From: Magnetospirillum sp.
GTDB lineage: Bacteria; Pseudomonadota; Alphaproteobacteria; Rhodospirillales; Magnetospirillaceae
Length of the DNA stretch: 5,524 nucleotides
Assembly (NCBI GenBank): GCA_016183945.1
Contig: JACPDP010000049.1
Span: forward strand, 15,164 to 20,687
Reading direction: 5' to 3'
The stretch's first letter is position 1; each line of letters begins with the position of its first letter. Positions 1-4,756 of this stretch are shown here, one piece after another. The notes beneath the pieces are model-generated. The model saw nothing but the letters and a program-made list of their open reading frames with translations. It did no database searches and was not told where the DNA came from. The position numbers and the translations under genes are program-made.

Positions 1-413
1 TAGGGAATGAATTTGACGAACTTGCCCAGGCGGGTGATGCCAAGCACCGCCTGTAGCACCCCGGCCACGCAGGCGCACAGGAAGCACAGGGCCATCAGCA
101 TGGCGGCCTGACGCCCGGGATCGGGAAAGGACGCGGCGAAGGCGGGCAGTCCCAGCGCCGCCACCAGCACCGACGACACCATGGCGGCATAGGTGGCCTT
201 GGGCGAAACCATGTGCAGCGGCTCGCCGGCCACCAGCCCGCGCAGTAGCGACACCACCATCGTGGCGGCAAAGGCGGCGGAGATCCCGGCCACGGCGAAG
301 CCCGCACCCAGCGGCTGCGACACCACCGAACCGCAATTCAGAATGGTGGGGAAGACGATGATCGCCCCGATCATGCCGGCGGTGACGTCCTTCATCGAAC
401 CCGCGGCTCTCAT
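1..413 (-). CDS. SulP-family inorganic anion transporter, N-terminal part (runs off left edge)
   Basis: This is a partial gene: 137 codons from an ATG at 413 run leftward and continue past the window edge. It is probably an inner-membrane transporter of sulfate, bicarbonate or a similar anion. The translation is almost wholly hydrophobic. It opens with a short cytoplasmic end and then KDVTAGMIGAIIVFP (residues 8-22), which matches the DxxAG...P opening of SulP transmembrane helix 1. Further membrane segments lie at about 36-56, 72-92 and 103-125. It ends with ITRLGKFVKFIP (126-137), the SulP hallmark usually followed by Y-P-V; the two leftover bases fit Tyr. The usual S-G-P before helix 3 reads V-S-P-K-A here. 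A second in-frame ATG (Met7, at 395) is possible, but the first ATG has a G-run about 8 bases upstream. The gene is divergent from the phosphoesterase gene. The substrate and any C-terminal STAS or cyclic-nucleotide domain cannot be seen. Confidence 0.8.
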   Translation of the reverse strand, partial: MRAAGSMKDVTAGMIGAIIVFPTILNCGSVVSQPLGAGFAVAGISAAFAATMVVSLLRGLVAGEPLHMVSPKATYAAMVSSVLVAALGLPAFAASFPDPGRQAAMLMALCFLCACVAGVLQAVLGITRLGKFVKFIP

Positions 414-428
414 TGATGCCCCCGAGAA

Positions 429-457
429 TTCATACAACCATCCCCTGTCTGCCGCAA
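429..457 (-). promoter_or_regulatory. Weak candidate sigma70 promoter for the SulP gene
   Basis: On the minus strand TTGCGG (452-457) is followed after 17 bases by TATGAA (429-434). That is a 3/6 match to the -35 and a 4/6 match to the -10 consensus. Transcription would begin near 421, leaving only about 8 bases before the ATG at 413. If the promoter is real, either the leader is very short or translation starts at Met7 (395). It is a pattern match only. Confidence 0.25.
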
Positions 458-465
458 TTTTAGCA

Positions 466-494
466 TTGGCGCAACGGCGGGACAGAATTATCCT
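466..494 (+). promoter_or_regulatory. Candidate sigma70 promoter for the phosphoesterase gene
   Basis: TTGGCG (466-471) and TATCCT (489-494) are separated by 17 bases. Each matches the sigma70 consensus at 4 of 6 positions. The predicted transcript start near 501 would give a leader of about 23 bases containing the G-run ribosome binding site at 511-517. No convincing double Pho box is visible here: only one CTGTC half-site, at about 444-448. Phosphate control is therefore not supported by this sequence. Confidence 0.35.
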
Positions 495-510
495 GAAGAT
501 GCAGCAACAC

Positions 511-517
511 GGGGGGG
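511..517 (+). promoter_or_regulatory. G-run ribosome binding site fixing the phosphoesterase start
   Basis: Seven consecutive G residues end 6 bases before the ATG at 524. The run can pair with the CCUCC of 16S rRNA. The ATG is directly followed by a clean signal peptide, so this start is well supported. Confidence 0.5.
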
Positions 518-523
518 ACCGCC

Positions 524-1897
524 ATGAAGAATTGTGCCGTCGCGTATTTGTCCGCAGCGGTTGTCGCATTGTCAGCCGGAACCGCATCGGCCGAGAGTCA
601 CCGCCGCGCCAACGGCCTGAACGAGATAGAGCACATCATTGTCCTCTACCTGGAAAATCGCAGCTTCGACAATATGTTCGCGCTGTTTCCCGGGGCCGCC
701 GGTCTGGGCAATTCCTGGCGCGCGCCGCCGCAGATCGATCCGCAGACCGGCCAGCCCTTCGCCACACTGCCGCGGGTCCGCAACTCCCACGCCACCCCGC
801 CGGGTGACGATCTCCGGTTCCCGGCGGGCTTGCCCAACAAGCCGTGGCGGATCGACGACTACATCACGCACCACGAGCGGATGCCCGATCTGGTGCACGA
901 GTTCTACACCCACCAGCGCCAGATCAACGGCGGACGCAACGACCTGTTCGCCGGCCTGTCCGACGCCGCCGGGCTGACCATGGGCTACCACGACACCGGC
1001 TCGACCCATCTGTGGCGGCTGGCCAAGGAATACACCCTGGCCGACAACTTCTTCCAGGCGGCCTTCGGCGGCTCGTTCCTGAACCACATCTGGCTGGCCT
1101 GCGCCTGCACGCCGGAATTCCGCGACGCGCCGGCGTCGACGCGCGTCACGCTGGACGCCAACGGACATCTGGTGAAGAAGGGGCGGGTGACGCCGGACGG
1201 CTATGCGGTCAACACCATCCAGCCGCGCCTGGGCCCGAACAAGCCCGGCTCGGACCCGGCCACGCTGCTGCCGCCCCAGACCCTGCCGACCATCGGCGAA
1301 CGCCTGAGCGAGAAGGGCGTGTCGTGGGCGTGGTATTCGGGCGGCTGGGACGATGCCGAGGCCGGCAAAGCCGGCAAGGACTTCCAGTACCACCACCAGC
1401 CCTACGCCTTCTTCGCCCGCTACAACCCGGGCACCCGCGAACGCGCCGAGCACATCCGCGACGATTCCCGCTTCGCCAAGGATATCGACGGCGGCACGCT
1501 GCCCCAGGTGGTGTTCATCAAGCCCTATGGCCTTGAGAACCAGCATCCCGGCTACGCCAATCTGGCCGACGCCGACCGCTATGCCGCCGAGGTGGTGGCC
1601 AAGATCCAGGCCAGCCCCTATTGGCCCAAGACCGCCATCATCATCACCTATGACGAGTTCGGCGGCCTTTACGACCATGTCACCCCGCCCAAGGGCGACC
1701 GCTGGGGCCCCGGCACGCGCATTCCGGCCATCGTGGTCTCGCCCTTCGCCAAGAAGGGCTATGTGGACCACACCCAGTACGACACCGTCTCGGTGCTGAA
1801 GACCATCGAGGCCCGCTTCGGCCTGCAGCCGCTGACCGACCGCGACCGCAAGGTCGAGCCGATGCTGAACGCGTTCGAGTTCGGCAAGGCGAAGTAG
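524..1897 (+). CDS. Exported phosphoesterase / acid phosphatase, AcpA-phospholipase C superfamily
   Basis: This 457-residue enzyme probably hydrolyses phosphate monoesters or phospholipids in the periplasm or outside the cell. Residues 1-23 form a Sec signal peptide (Lys2, a hydrophobic core, then A-S-A before Glu24). The mature part spans the phosphoesterase family (PF04185) from HIIVLYLENRSFDNMF (37-52) to YDEFGGLYDHVTPP (376-389). By comparison with Francisella AcpA (Glu43, Asn44, Ser175, Asp386, Glu387), the metal ligands here are Glu44, Asn45, Asp377 and Glu378. The nucleophile would be Ser184 in FGGSFLNHIW (181-190). His290-His291 and His341 sit in conserved stretches and may line the site (inference). 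The Ser nucleophile in GGSFLNH favours the acid-phosphatase branch over the Thr-type phospholipases C, but the substrate is not proven. There are no internal stops, and the length is normal for the family. It appears monocistronic, with a strong hairpin 20 bases after its stop. Confidence 0.9.
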   Translation: MKNCAVAYLSAAVVALSAGTASAESHRRANGLNEIEHIIVLYLENRSFDNMFALFPGAAGLGNSWRAPPQIDPQTGQPFATLPRVRNSHATPPGDDLRFPAGLPNKPWRIDDYITHHERMPDLVHEFYTHQRQINGGRNDLFAGLSDAAGLTMGYHDTGSTHLWRLAKEYTLADNFFQAAFGGSFLNHIWLACACTPEFRDAPASTRVTLDANGHLVKKGRVTPDGYAVNTIQPRLGPNKPGSDPATLLPPQTLPTIGERLSEKGVSWAWYSGGWDDAEAGKAGKDFQYHHQPYAFFARYNPGTRERAEHIRDDSRFAKDIDGGTLPQVVFIKPYGLENQHPGYANLADADRYAAEVVAKIQASPYWPKTAIIITYDEFGGLYDHVTPPKGDRWGPGTRIPAIVVSPFAKKGYVDHTQYDTVSVLKTIEARFGLQPLTDRDRKVEPMLNAFEFGKAK

Positions 1898-1916
1898 ACC
1901 GGGCGGCGGAATCCCA

Positions 1917-1949
1917 TCCCTCCCCCCGTGCACGGCATGGGGGGAGGGA
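1917..1949 (+). terminator. Strong GC hairpin after the phosphoesterase gene
   Basis: TCCCTCCCCCC (1917-1927) pairs perfectly with GGGGGGAGGGA (1939-1949). Three further pairs (G-T, T-A, G-C) continue into the loop, leaving CACGG (1931-1935) unpaired. It begins 20 bases past the stop at 1897, where a terminator would be expected. There is no T-tract on either strand, so it is not a classical intrinsic terminator. It could act with Rho, protect the 3' end, or terminate in both directions between the convergent phosphoesterase and motB genes. Confidence 0.5.
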
Positions 1950-2001
1950 CAGGGCTCGAAGCTGGCCCACTCGTTGCTCTCCTTTGCGGACCAGACACCC
2001 C

Positions 2002-2031
2002 GAGCCTACAGGCTCAAGGCGGGCAACGCCT
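2002..2031. repeat. Two small tandem stem-loops in the spacer before motB
   Basis: GAGCC (2002-2006) pairs with GGCTC (2011-2015) around a 4-base loop. AGGCG (2017-2021) then pairs with CGCCT (2027-2031) around a 5-base loop. They lie one base apart in the gap between the convergent stops of the phosphoesterase gene and motB. They may contribute to 3'-end formation of either transcript. Each stem is only 5 bp, so chance is a real alternative. Confidence 0.3.
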
Positions 2032-2100
2032 GCTCTCCTATTTCAACATCGGGCGGGACATCCCCTGGCTCACGCGTTCCTCATATAAGTGAGAAACAGG

Positions 2101-3036
2101 CTACTTCCGCTTCATCTCCACCGGCGCGGTTTGCTCGGCCGGCGGGGTGAGATCGGTCTCGCGCATCAGGATGATGCTGATGCGGCGATTGCGCGGCCCC
2201 TTGGGGTCGTTGACCTCGAGCGGGTCCTGGGCGGCGCGGCCCACCACCCGATCGATGCGGCTCTCCGGCACGCCAGCCGCCAGTAGGGCGCGGCGGCTGG
2301 CCAGGGCGCGGTCGGCCGACAGCTCCCAGTTGGTATAGCCCGAGGGGTCGCGGAAGGGAATGGCGTCGGTGTGGCCGGTGATGGCGATCTTGTTGGGCAA
2401 CTGGTTGACGACGCGGCCCACCAGGTCGAGCAGCGCCCGGGTGTGGCCGAACATGGCGCTGGAGCCCGAGGGGAACATGGCCAGGCCCTCGGTGTCGGTG
2501 ATCTGGACGCGCAGACCCTCCTGGGTGTTGTCCACCAGCATGCTGCCCTGGAACTGCTGCAACTCGGGGATGCCCTTGATGGCGCCCTGCAGCACCTCCT
2601 TGGCCTTCTCGAACTTCTGCTGTTCGCGCTGGGCCTGGGCCTGCCTGAAATCCTGCTCGGTCATGCCCTCCTTGTCCTTGGAGCTCTCGTTCTCGCCGCC
2701 CGACAGGTCTTCGCCGCCGGGGCCGATCGAGGAGGGCGGCAAGTGCTGCACCAGGCTGGGCGAGGAGGTCTGGGAGGTCTGGGCGCCTTCGCCGATGACC
2801 TGGCCGCCCAGGATGCCGCCGGCGCCCGATGCGCTCTTGGAGGCCATGGTGGGGGCGAAATAGTTGGAGATGCCGGTCAACTGCTCCTCGGTGACGGCGT
2901 TCAGCAGCCACAGCAGCAGGAAGAACGCCATCATGGCGGTGACGAAGTCGGCGTAGGCCACCTTCCAGGCGCCACCATGATGGCCGCCGGCGACCTTCTT
3001 CACCCGTTTGATGATGATCTGCTGCCCGTCCGCCAT
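2101..3036 (-). CDS. motB: Flagellar motor stator protein MotB
   Basis: MotB anchors the stator to peptidoglycan and provides the ion-binding aspartate that drives flagellar rotation. The 311-residue protein has a basic cytoplasmic N-terminus (1-20). A single membrane helix follows (about 27-46, within WKVAYADFVTAMMAFFLLLW), with Asp30 equivalent to E. coli Asp32. Next comes a long charged, Gly/Ser/Gln-rich linker (about 65-160, including a probable coiled stretch at 128-150). The C-terminal OmpA/MotB peptidoglycan-binding domain (about 175-292) shows the hallmarks TGHTDAIPF (220-228), NWELSADRA (236-244) and NRRISI (283-288). The helix sequence resembles proton-type MotB more than PomB (inference). 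The start follows GAGGG about 9 bases upstream and lies 23 bp after the motA stop, so the two genes are probably cotranscribed. No T-rich terminator follows the stop. Confidence 0.95.
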   Translation of the reverse strand: MADGQQIIIKRVKKVAGGHHGGAWKVAYADFVTAMMAFFLLLWLLNAVTEEQLTGISNYFAPTMASKSASGAGGILGGQVIGEGAQTSQTSSPSLVQHLPPSSIGPGGEDLSGGENESSKDKEGMTEQDFRQAQAQREQQKFEKAKEVLQGAIKGIPELQQFQGSMLVDNTQEGLRVQITDTEGLAMFPSGSSAMFGHTRALLDLVGRVVNQLPNKIAITGHTDAIPFRDPSGYTNWELSADRALASRRALLAAGVPESRIDRVVGRAAQDPLEVNDPKGPRNRRISIILMRETDLTPPAEQTAPVEMKRK

Positions 3037-3059
3037 GGTGCTCGACCCTCAGCCCGTCA

Positions 3060-3920
3060 TCAATCGGGCGGCAGGTTGGTGACGGTTTCCTCAAGCTCCT
3101 GGAAGGTCGGACGCAATTCGTCGGGCAGAATCTTGCGGGCGAACTCGATGGAGACCTGCGGCGCGTAGCCCTGCATATGGGCCAGCAGGCCTGATTTGAT
3201 CGAGATCAAGTAGAAATGGTCGGAGTCGAACGCCAACTGCATGTTGCGGGAGATGGGGGCGAAGAAGGCGTAGGACAGCAGCACGCCGGAAAAGGTCCCC
3301 ACCAGCGCGGCGCCGATCAGGTGGCCCAGCACTTCCGGCGGCTCGGTGATGGAGCCCATGGTGTGGATGACGCCCAGCACCGCGGCGACGATGCCCAGCG
3401 CCGGCATGGCGTCGGCCATCAGGTTAACGGCATGGGAAATCTCATGGTAGTGCTTGTGGTGGGCCTCGATCTCGCCGTCGATGATGCCTTCAAGCTCGTG
3501 GGCGTTGCTGGTGCCCAGCGTCAGCAGGCGAAGGTAGTCGCACAGGAAGGTGCGGGTGTAGTTGTCCGAGCTGAACTTGGGAAACTTCTGGAACAGCGGG
3601 CTTTCGTCCGGCTTTTCCACGTGGCTTTCCAGCGCCAGGTCGCCCTTGGTCTTGGCCAGTTTGAACACCGAGTACATCATGGACAGCAGCTCGACATAGC
3701 TGTCCCGGTTGTGGTGTGGCCCCTTGAACACCATGGGCACGTTCTTGGTGATGCCGAGGATGGTGCTCTTGGGGTTGCCCAGCAGCAGCGAACCGACCGC
3801 CGCGCCCAGAATGATCACGAATTCGAAGGGTTGCCACAACACACCCAGATGGCCGCCGTTCGCAGCATATCCGCCGATAACGGATATGCAGGTCACGACA
3901 ATGCCGATAATCGCGAACAT
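3060..3920 (-). CDS. motA: Flagellar motor stator protein MotA
   Basis: MotA is the torque-generating membrane subunit of the flagellar stator and works with MotB encoded just downstream. From the ATG at 3920 it is 286 residues long. It has membrane helices at about 2-20 and 32-49, a large cytoplasmic loop (about 65-165), and helices at about 166-188 and 199-222. This start gives nearly ungapped numbering with E. coli MotA: Pro173 (in PALGIVAAVLG), Pro222 (in FAPISRN), Glu98 (in LALESH) and a basic Lys90 in place of Arg90. An upstream in-frame ATG at 3962 would add 14 residues (MNPRAPAGGSLGKL) without a good ribosome binding site and with less GC-biased codons, so 3920 is preferred. The stop is a tandem TGA-TGA. 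No other flagellar or chemotaxis genes lie in the window. Confidence 0.95.
   Translation of the reverse strand: MFAIIGIVVTCISVIGGYAANGGHLGVLWQPFEFVIILGAAVGSLLLGNPKSTILGITKNVPMVFKGPHHNRDSYVELLSMMYSVFKLAKTKGDLALESHVEKPDESPLFQKFPKFSSDNYTRTFLCDYLRLLTLGTSNAHELEGIIDGEIEAHHKHYHEISHAVNLMADAMPALGIVAAVLGVIHTMGSITEPPEVLGHLIGAALVGTFSGVLLSYAFFAPISRNMQLAFDSDHFYLISIKSGLLAHMQGYAPQVSIEFARKILPDELRPTFQELEETVTNLPPD
3865..3889. repeat. Perfect 9-bp inverted repeat early in motA
   Basis: GCATATCCG (3865-3873) and CGGATATGC (3881-3889) are exact reverse complements separated by 7 bases. In motA mRNA this hairpin would lie about 32-56 bases into the coding sequence from the ATG at 3920. The repeat encodes part of the first membrane helix and the turn after it. 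It could affect early translation, or it could simply be compatible codon choice. Confidence 0.45.
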
Positions 3921-3925
3921 CAATT

Positions 3926-3930
3926 TCCCC
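3926..3930 (-). promoter_or_regulatory. Ribosome binding site favouring the inner motA start
   Basis: On the minus strand GGGGA ends 5 bases before the ATG at 3920. The alternative ATG at 3962 has only a weak AAGTGG directly in front of it. Together with alignment of the E. coli MotA N-terminus to Met at 3920, this decides the start call. Confidence 0.5.
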
Positions 3931-3983
3931 AAGCTGCCCCCGGCGGGAGCACGGGGGTTCATCCACTTGAACCGGAGGATGCT

Positions 3984-4011
3984 ATAATTCGAGTGCGCTG
4001 TCGCGAGTCAA
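3984..4011 (-). promoter_or_regulatory. Candidate sigma70 promoter of motA-motB
   Basis: On the minus strand TTGACT (4006-4011, 5/6 match) and AATTAT (3984-3989, 4/6 match) are 16 bases apart. The predicted start near 3976 gives a leader of about 56 bases to the ATG at 3920, but only about 14 to the ATG at 3962. An A/T-tract sits just upstream at 4025-4046. I see no sigma28 or sigma54 box in this region that would indicate class-specific flagellar control. Confidence 0.45.
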
Positions 4012-4024
4012 CTGCGTTCTTCCG

Positions 4025-4046
4025 CAAAAAAATGTGTAGCTTTTTG
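4025..4046 (-). promoter_or_regulatory. A/T-tract inverted repeat, possible UP element
   Basis: CAAAAA (4025-4030) and TTTTTG (4041-4046) form a 6-bp inverted repeat around a 10-base centre. This is the most A/T-rich patch in a GC-rich window. Relative to the proposed motA transcript start near 3976 it covers roughly -50 to -70, overlapping where RNA polymerase alpha-subunit UP elements lie. It could equally serve the divergent flavin reductase promoter or bind a nucleoid protein. Confidence 0.3.
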
Positions 4047-4056
4047 TGATGCCGGG

Positions 4057-4062
4057 TATGAT
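4057..4062 (+). promoter_or_regulatory. Possible -10 element for the flavin reductase gene
   Basis: TATGAT matches TATAAT at 5 of 6 positions and lies 80 bases before the ATG at 4143. No acceptable -35 hexamer is found 15-18 bases upstream (the position reads GTGTAG). It is therefore only a weak suggestion. TTGACG at 4106-4111 is a good -35-like hexamer but has no -10 partner. Confidence 0.22.
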
Positions 4063-4106
4063 CACCCAACAGGCGTTTTGCCGGCGCTGGCCCGCGACAA
4101 TAGTCT

Positions 4107-4114
4107 TGACGTCA
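4107..4114. promoter_or_regulatory. TGACGTCA palindrome upstream of the flavin reductase
   Basis: The 8-bp perfect palindrome TGACGTCA is centred about 32 bases before the flavin reductase ATG. It lies inside a slightly longer CTTG...CAAG frame (4105-4118). Its position would suit an operator for a dimeric regulator. No regulator gene is adjacent, and an 8-bp palindrome can occur by chance. Confidence 0.25.
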
Positions 4115-4142
4115 CAAGTTTAGGCAACAACCGGATCACCCC

Positions 4143-4646
4143 ATGCCCGTCGATTCCCGTTCCTTCCGAAAGGCCCTGGGCTGTTTCGCCACCGGCGTGA
4201 CGGTGGTCACGACACTCAATCCCCAGAGCAAGGCTCCCGTGGGTGTGACGGTCAGCGCCTTCTCGTCGCTGTCGCTGGAGCCGCCGTTGGTGCTGTTCTG
4301 CCTGGGGACGATGACCAGCAGCCTGGAGGCCTTCCGCGGGTTCGGCCATTTCGCCATCAACGTGCTGTCCGAGCACCAGCGCGACCTGTCCATCCGCTTC
4401 GCCAGCCGCTCCGACAACAAATGGGTCGACATGCCGTTCGACACCTGGAATAGCGGCGTGCCCATCCTGAAGGGGTGCCTGGCCAATCTGGAATGTACCG
4501 TGGAGGACGTGCGCGACGGCGGCGACCATGTGATCTTCATCGGCCGCGTCGGCCGCATCCGGCACCAGGAGGGCGGCAGCCCGCTGATCTATTTCCGCGG
4601 CTCCTATGTGGACTATGGCCCGCCGCCGCCCGACGGCGTGCTGTAG
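4143..4646 (+). CDS. Flavin reductase domain protein, short-chain FMN reductase-like
   Basis: This 167-residue cytosolic protein fits the flavin reductase-like family (PF01613), the small NAD(P)H:FMN/FAD reductases that supply reduced flavin to two-component monooxygenases such as HpaC or NtaB types. Family features in order are FRKALGCFATGVTVVTT (8-24), the flavin-phosphate region GVTVSAFSSLSLEPP (34-48), FAINVLSEHQRDLS (70-83), the GDH motif (127-129) before VIFIGRV, and PLIYFRGSY (147-155) near the C-terminus. The length is typical of the family. The start is the first in-frame ATG and directly precedes the conserved N-terminal block; its ribosome binding site is weak (CCGGAT, about 8 bases upstream). 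No monooxygenase gene is adjacent, so its partner and true substrate are unknown. It is divergent from motA and convergent with the threonine ammonia-lyase gene. Confidence 0.88.
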   Translation: MPVDSRSFRKALGCFATGVTVVTTLNPQSKAPVGVTVSAFSSLSLEPPLVLFCLGTMTSSLEAFRGFGHFAINVLSEHQRDLSIRFASRSDNKWVDMPFDTWNSGVPILKGCLANLECTVEDVRDGGDHVIFIGRVGRIRHQEGGSPLIYFRGSYVDYGPPPPDGVL

Positions 4647-4695
4647 CCGGCGAGACGCCCGCGCCCCAAGTTCCAGCCCCGCCCTCACACTTCCA

Positions 4696-4733
4696 GCCGC
4701 CATTGCGGCGGCGGCCAAGGGGCCGGAGGCCCC
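4696..4733. terminator. Paired GC hairpins between convergent genes
   Basis: GCCGC (4696-4700) pairs with GCGGC (4705-4709). GGGGCC (4719-4724) pairs with GGCCCC (4728-4733) around a 3-base loop. They occupy the 110-bp gap between the flavin reductase stop (4646) and the convergent threonine ammonia-lyase stop (4757). Neither is followed by a T-tract; the minus strand has only TT after the second stem. A bidirectional, possibly Rho-assisted, termination zone is a reasonable reading, but such GC stems are common in GC-rich spacers. Confidence 0.35.
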
Positions 4734-4756
4734 GCCCGGCGAGGGGCACAGAGTCC

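Noticed and set aside
193..807. A 204-codon plus-strand frame overlapping the SulP gene, the divergent promoter region and the phosphoesterase start
   Set aside because: It is antisense to the SulP membrane protein and out of frame with the phosphoesterase signal peptide, and it shows no domain.
572..1933. A 453-codon open frame antisense to the phosphoesterase gene
   Set aside because: It is a high-GC shadow. Its translation is Gly/Arg/Ala/Val-rich with no recognisable domain, whereas the plus strand encodes a full enzyme with signal peptide and catalytic motifs.
1950..2090. A plus-strand frame containing LLSYFNIGRDI, vaguely like the N-terminal region of DUF1016-type nucleases
   Set aside because: There is no start codon with a ribosome site, it is only about 45 residues long, and the resemblance is too weak to call a pseudogene. 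It is kept only as a question about the spacer.
2081..3094. A 337-codon minus-strand frame overlapping motB
   Set aside because: It is a frame-shifted shadow of motB, rich in Arg/Gly/Pro. The real frame has the MotB helix and OmpA-like domain.
3871..3909. Two plus-strand GCCGATAA sequences, identical to the sigma28 -10 consensus (3873-3880 with one mismatch at its edge in context, and 3903-3910 region)
   Set aside because: They are the complement of Ile/Val-Ile-Gly codons in motA and point away from motA. No TAAA -35 element lies at the required distance, so they are a codon coincidence.
3983..3988. A perfect TATAAT on the plus strand
   Set aside because: No -35 hexamer lies 15-19 bases upstream. 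The same bases read better as the minus-strand -10 of the motA promoter. It also lies 155 bases before the nearest plus-strand gene.
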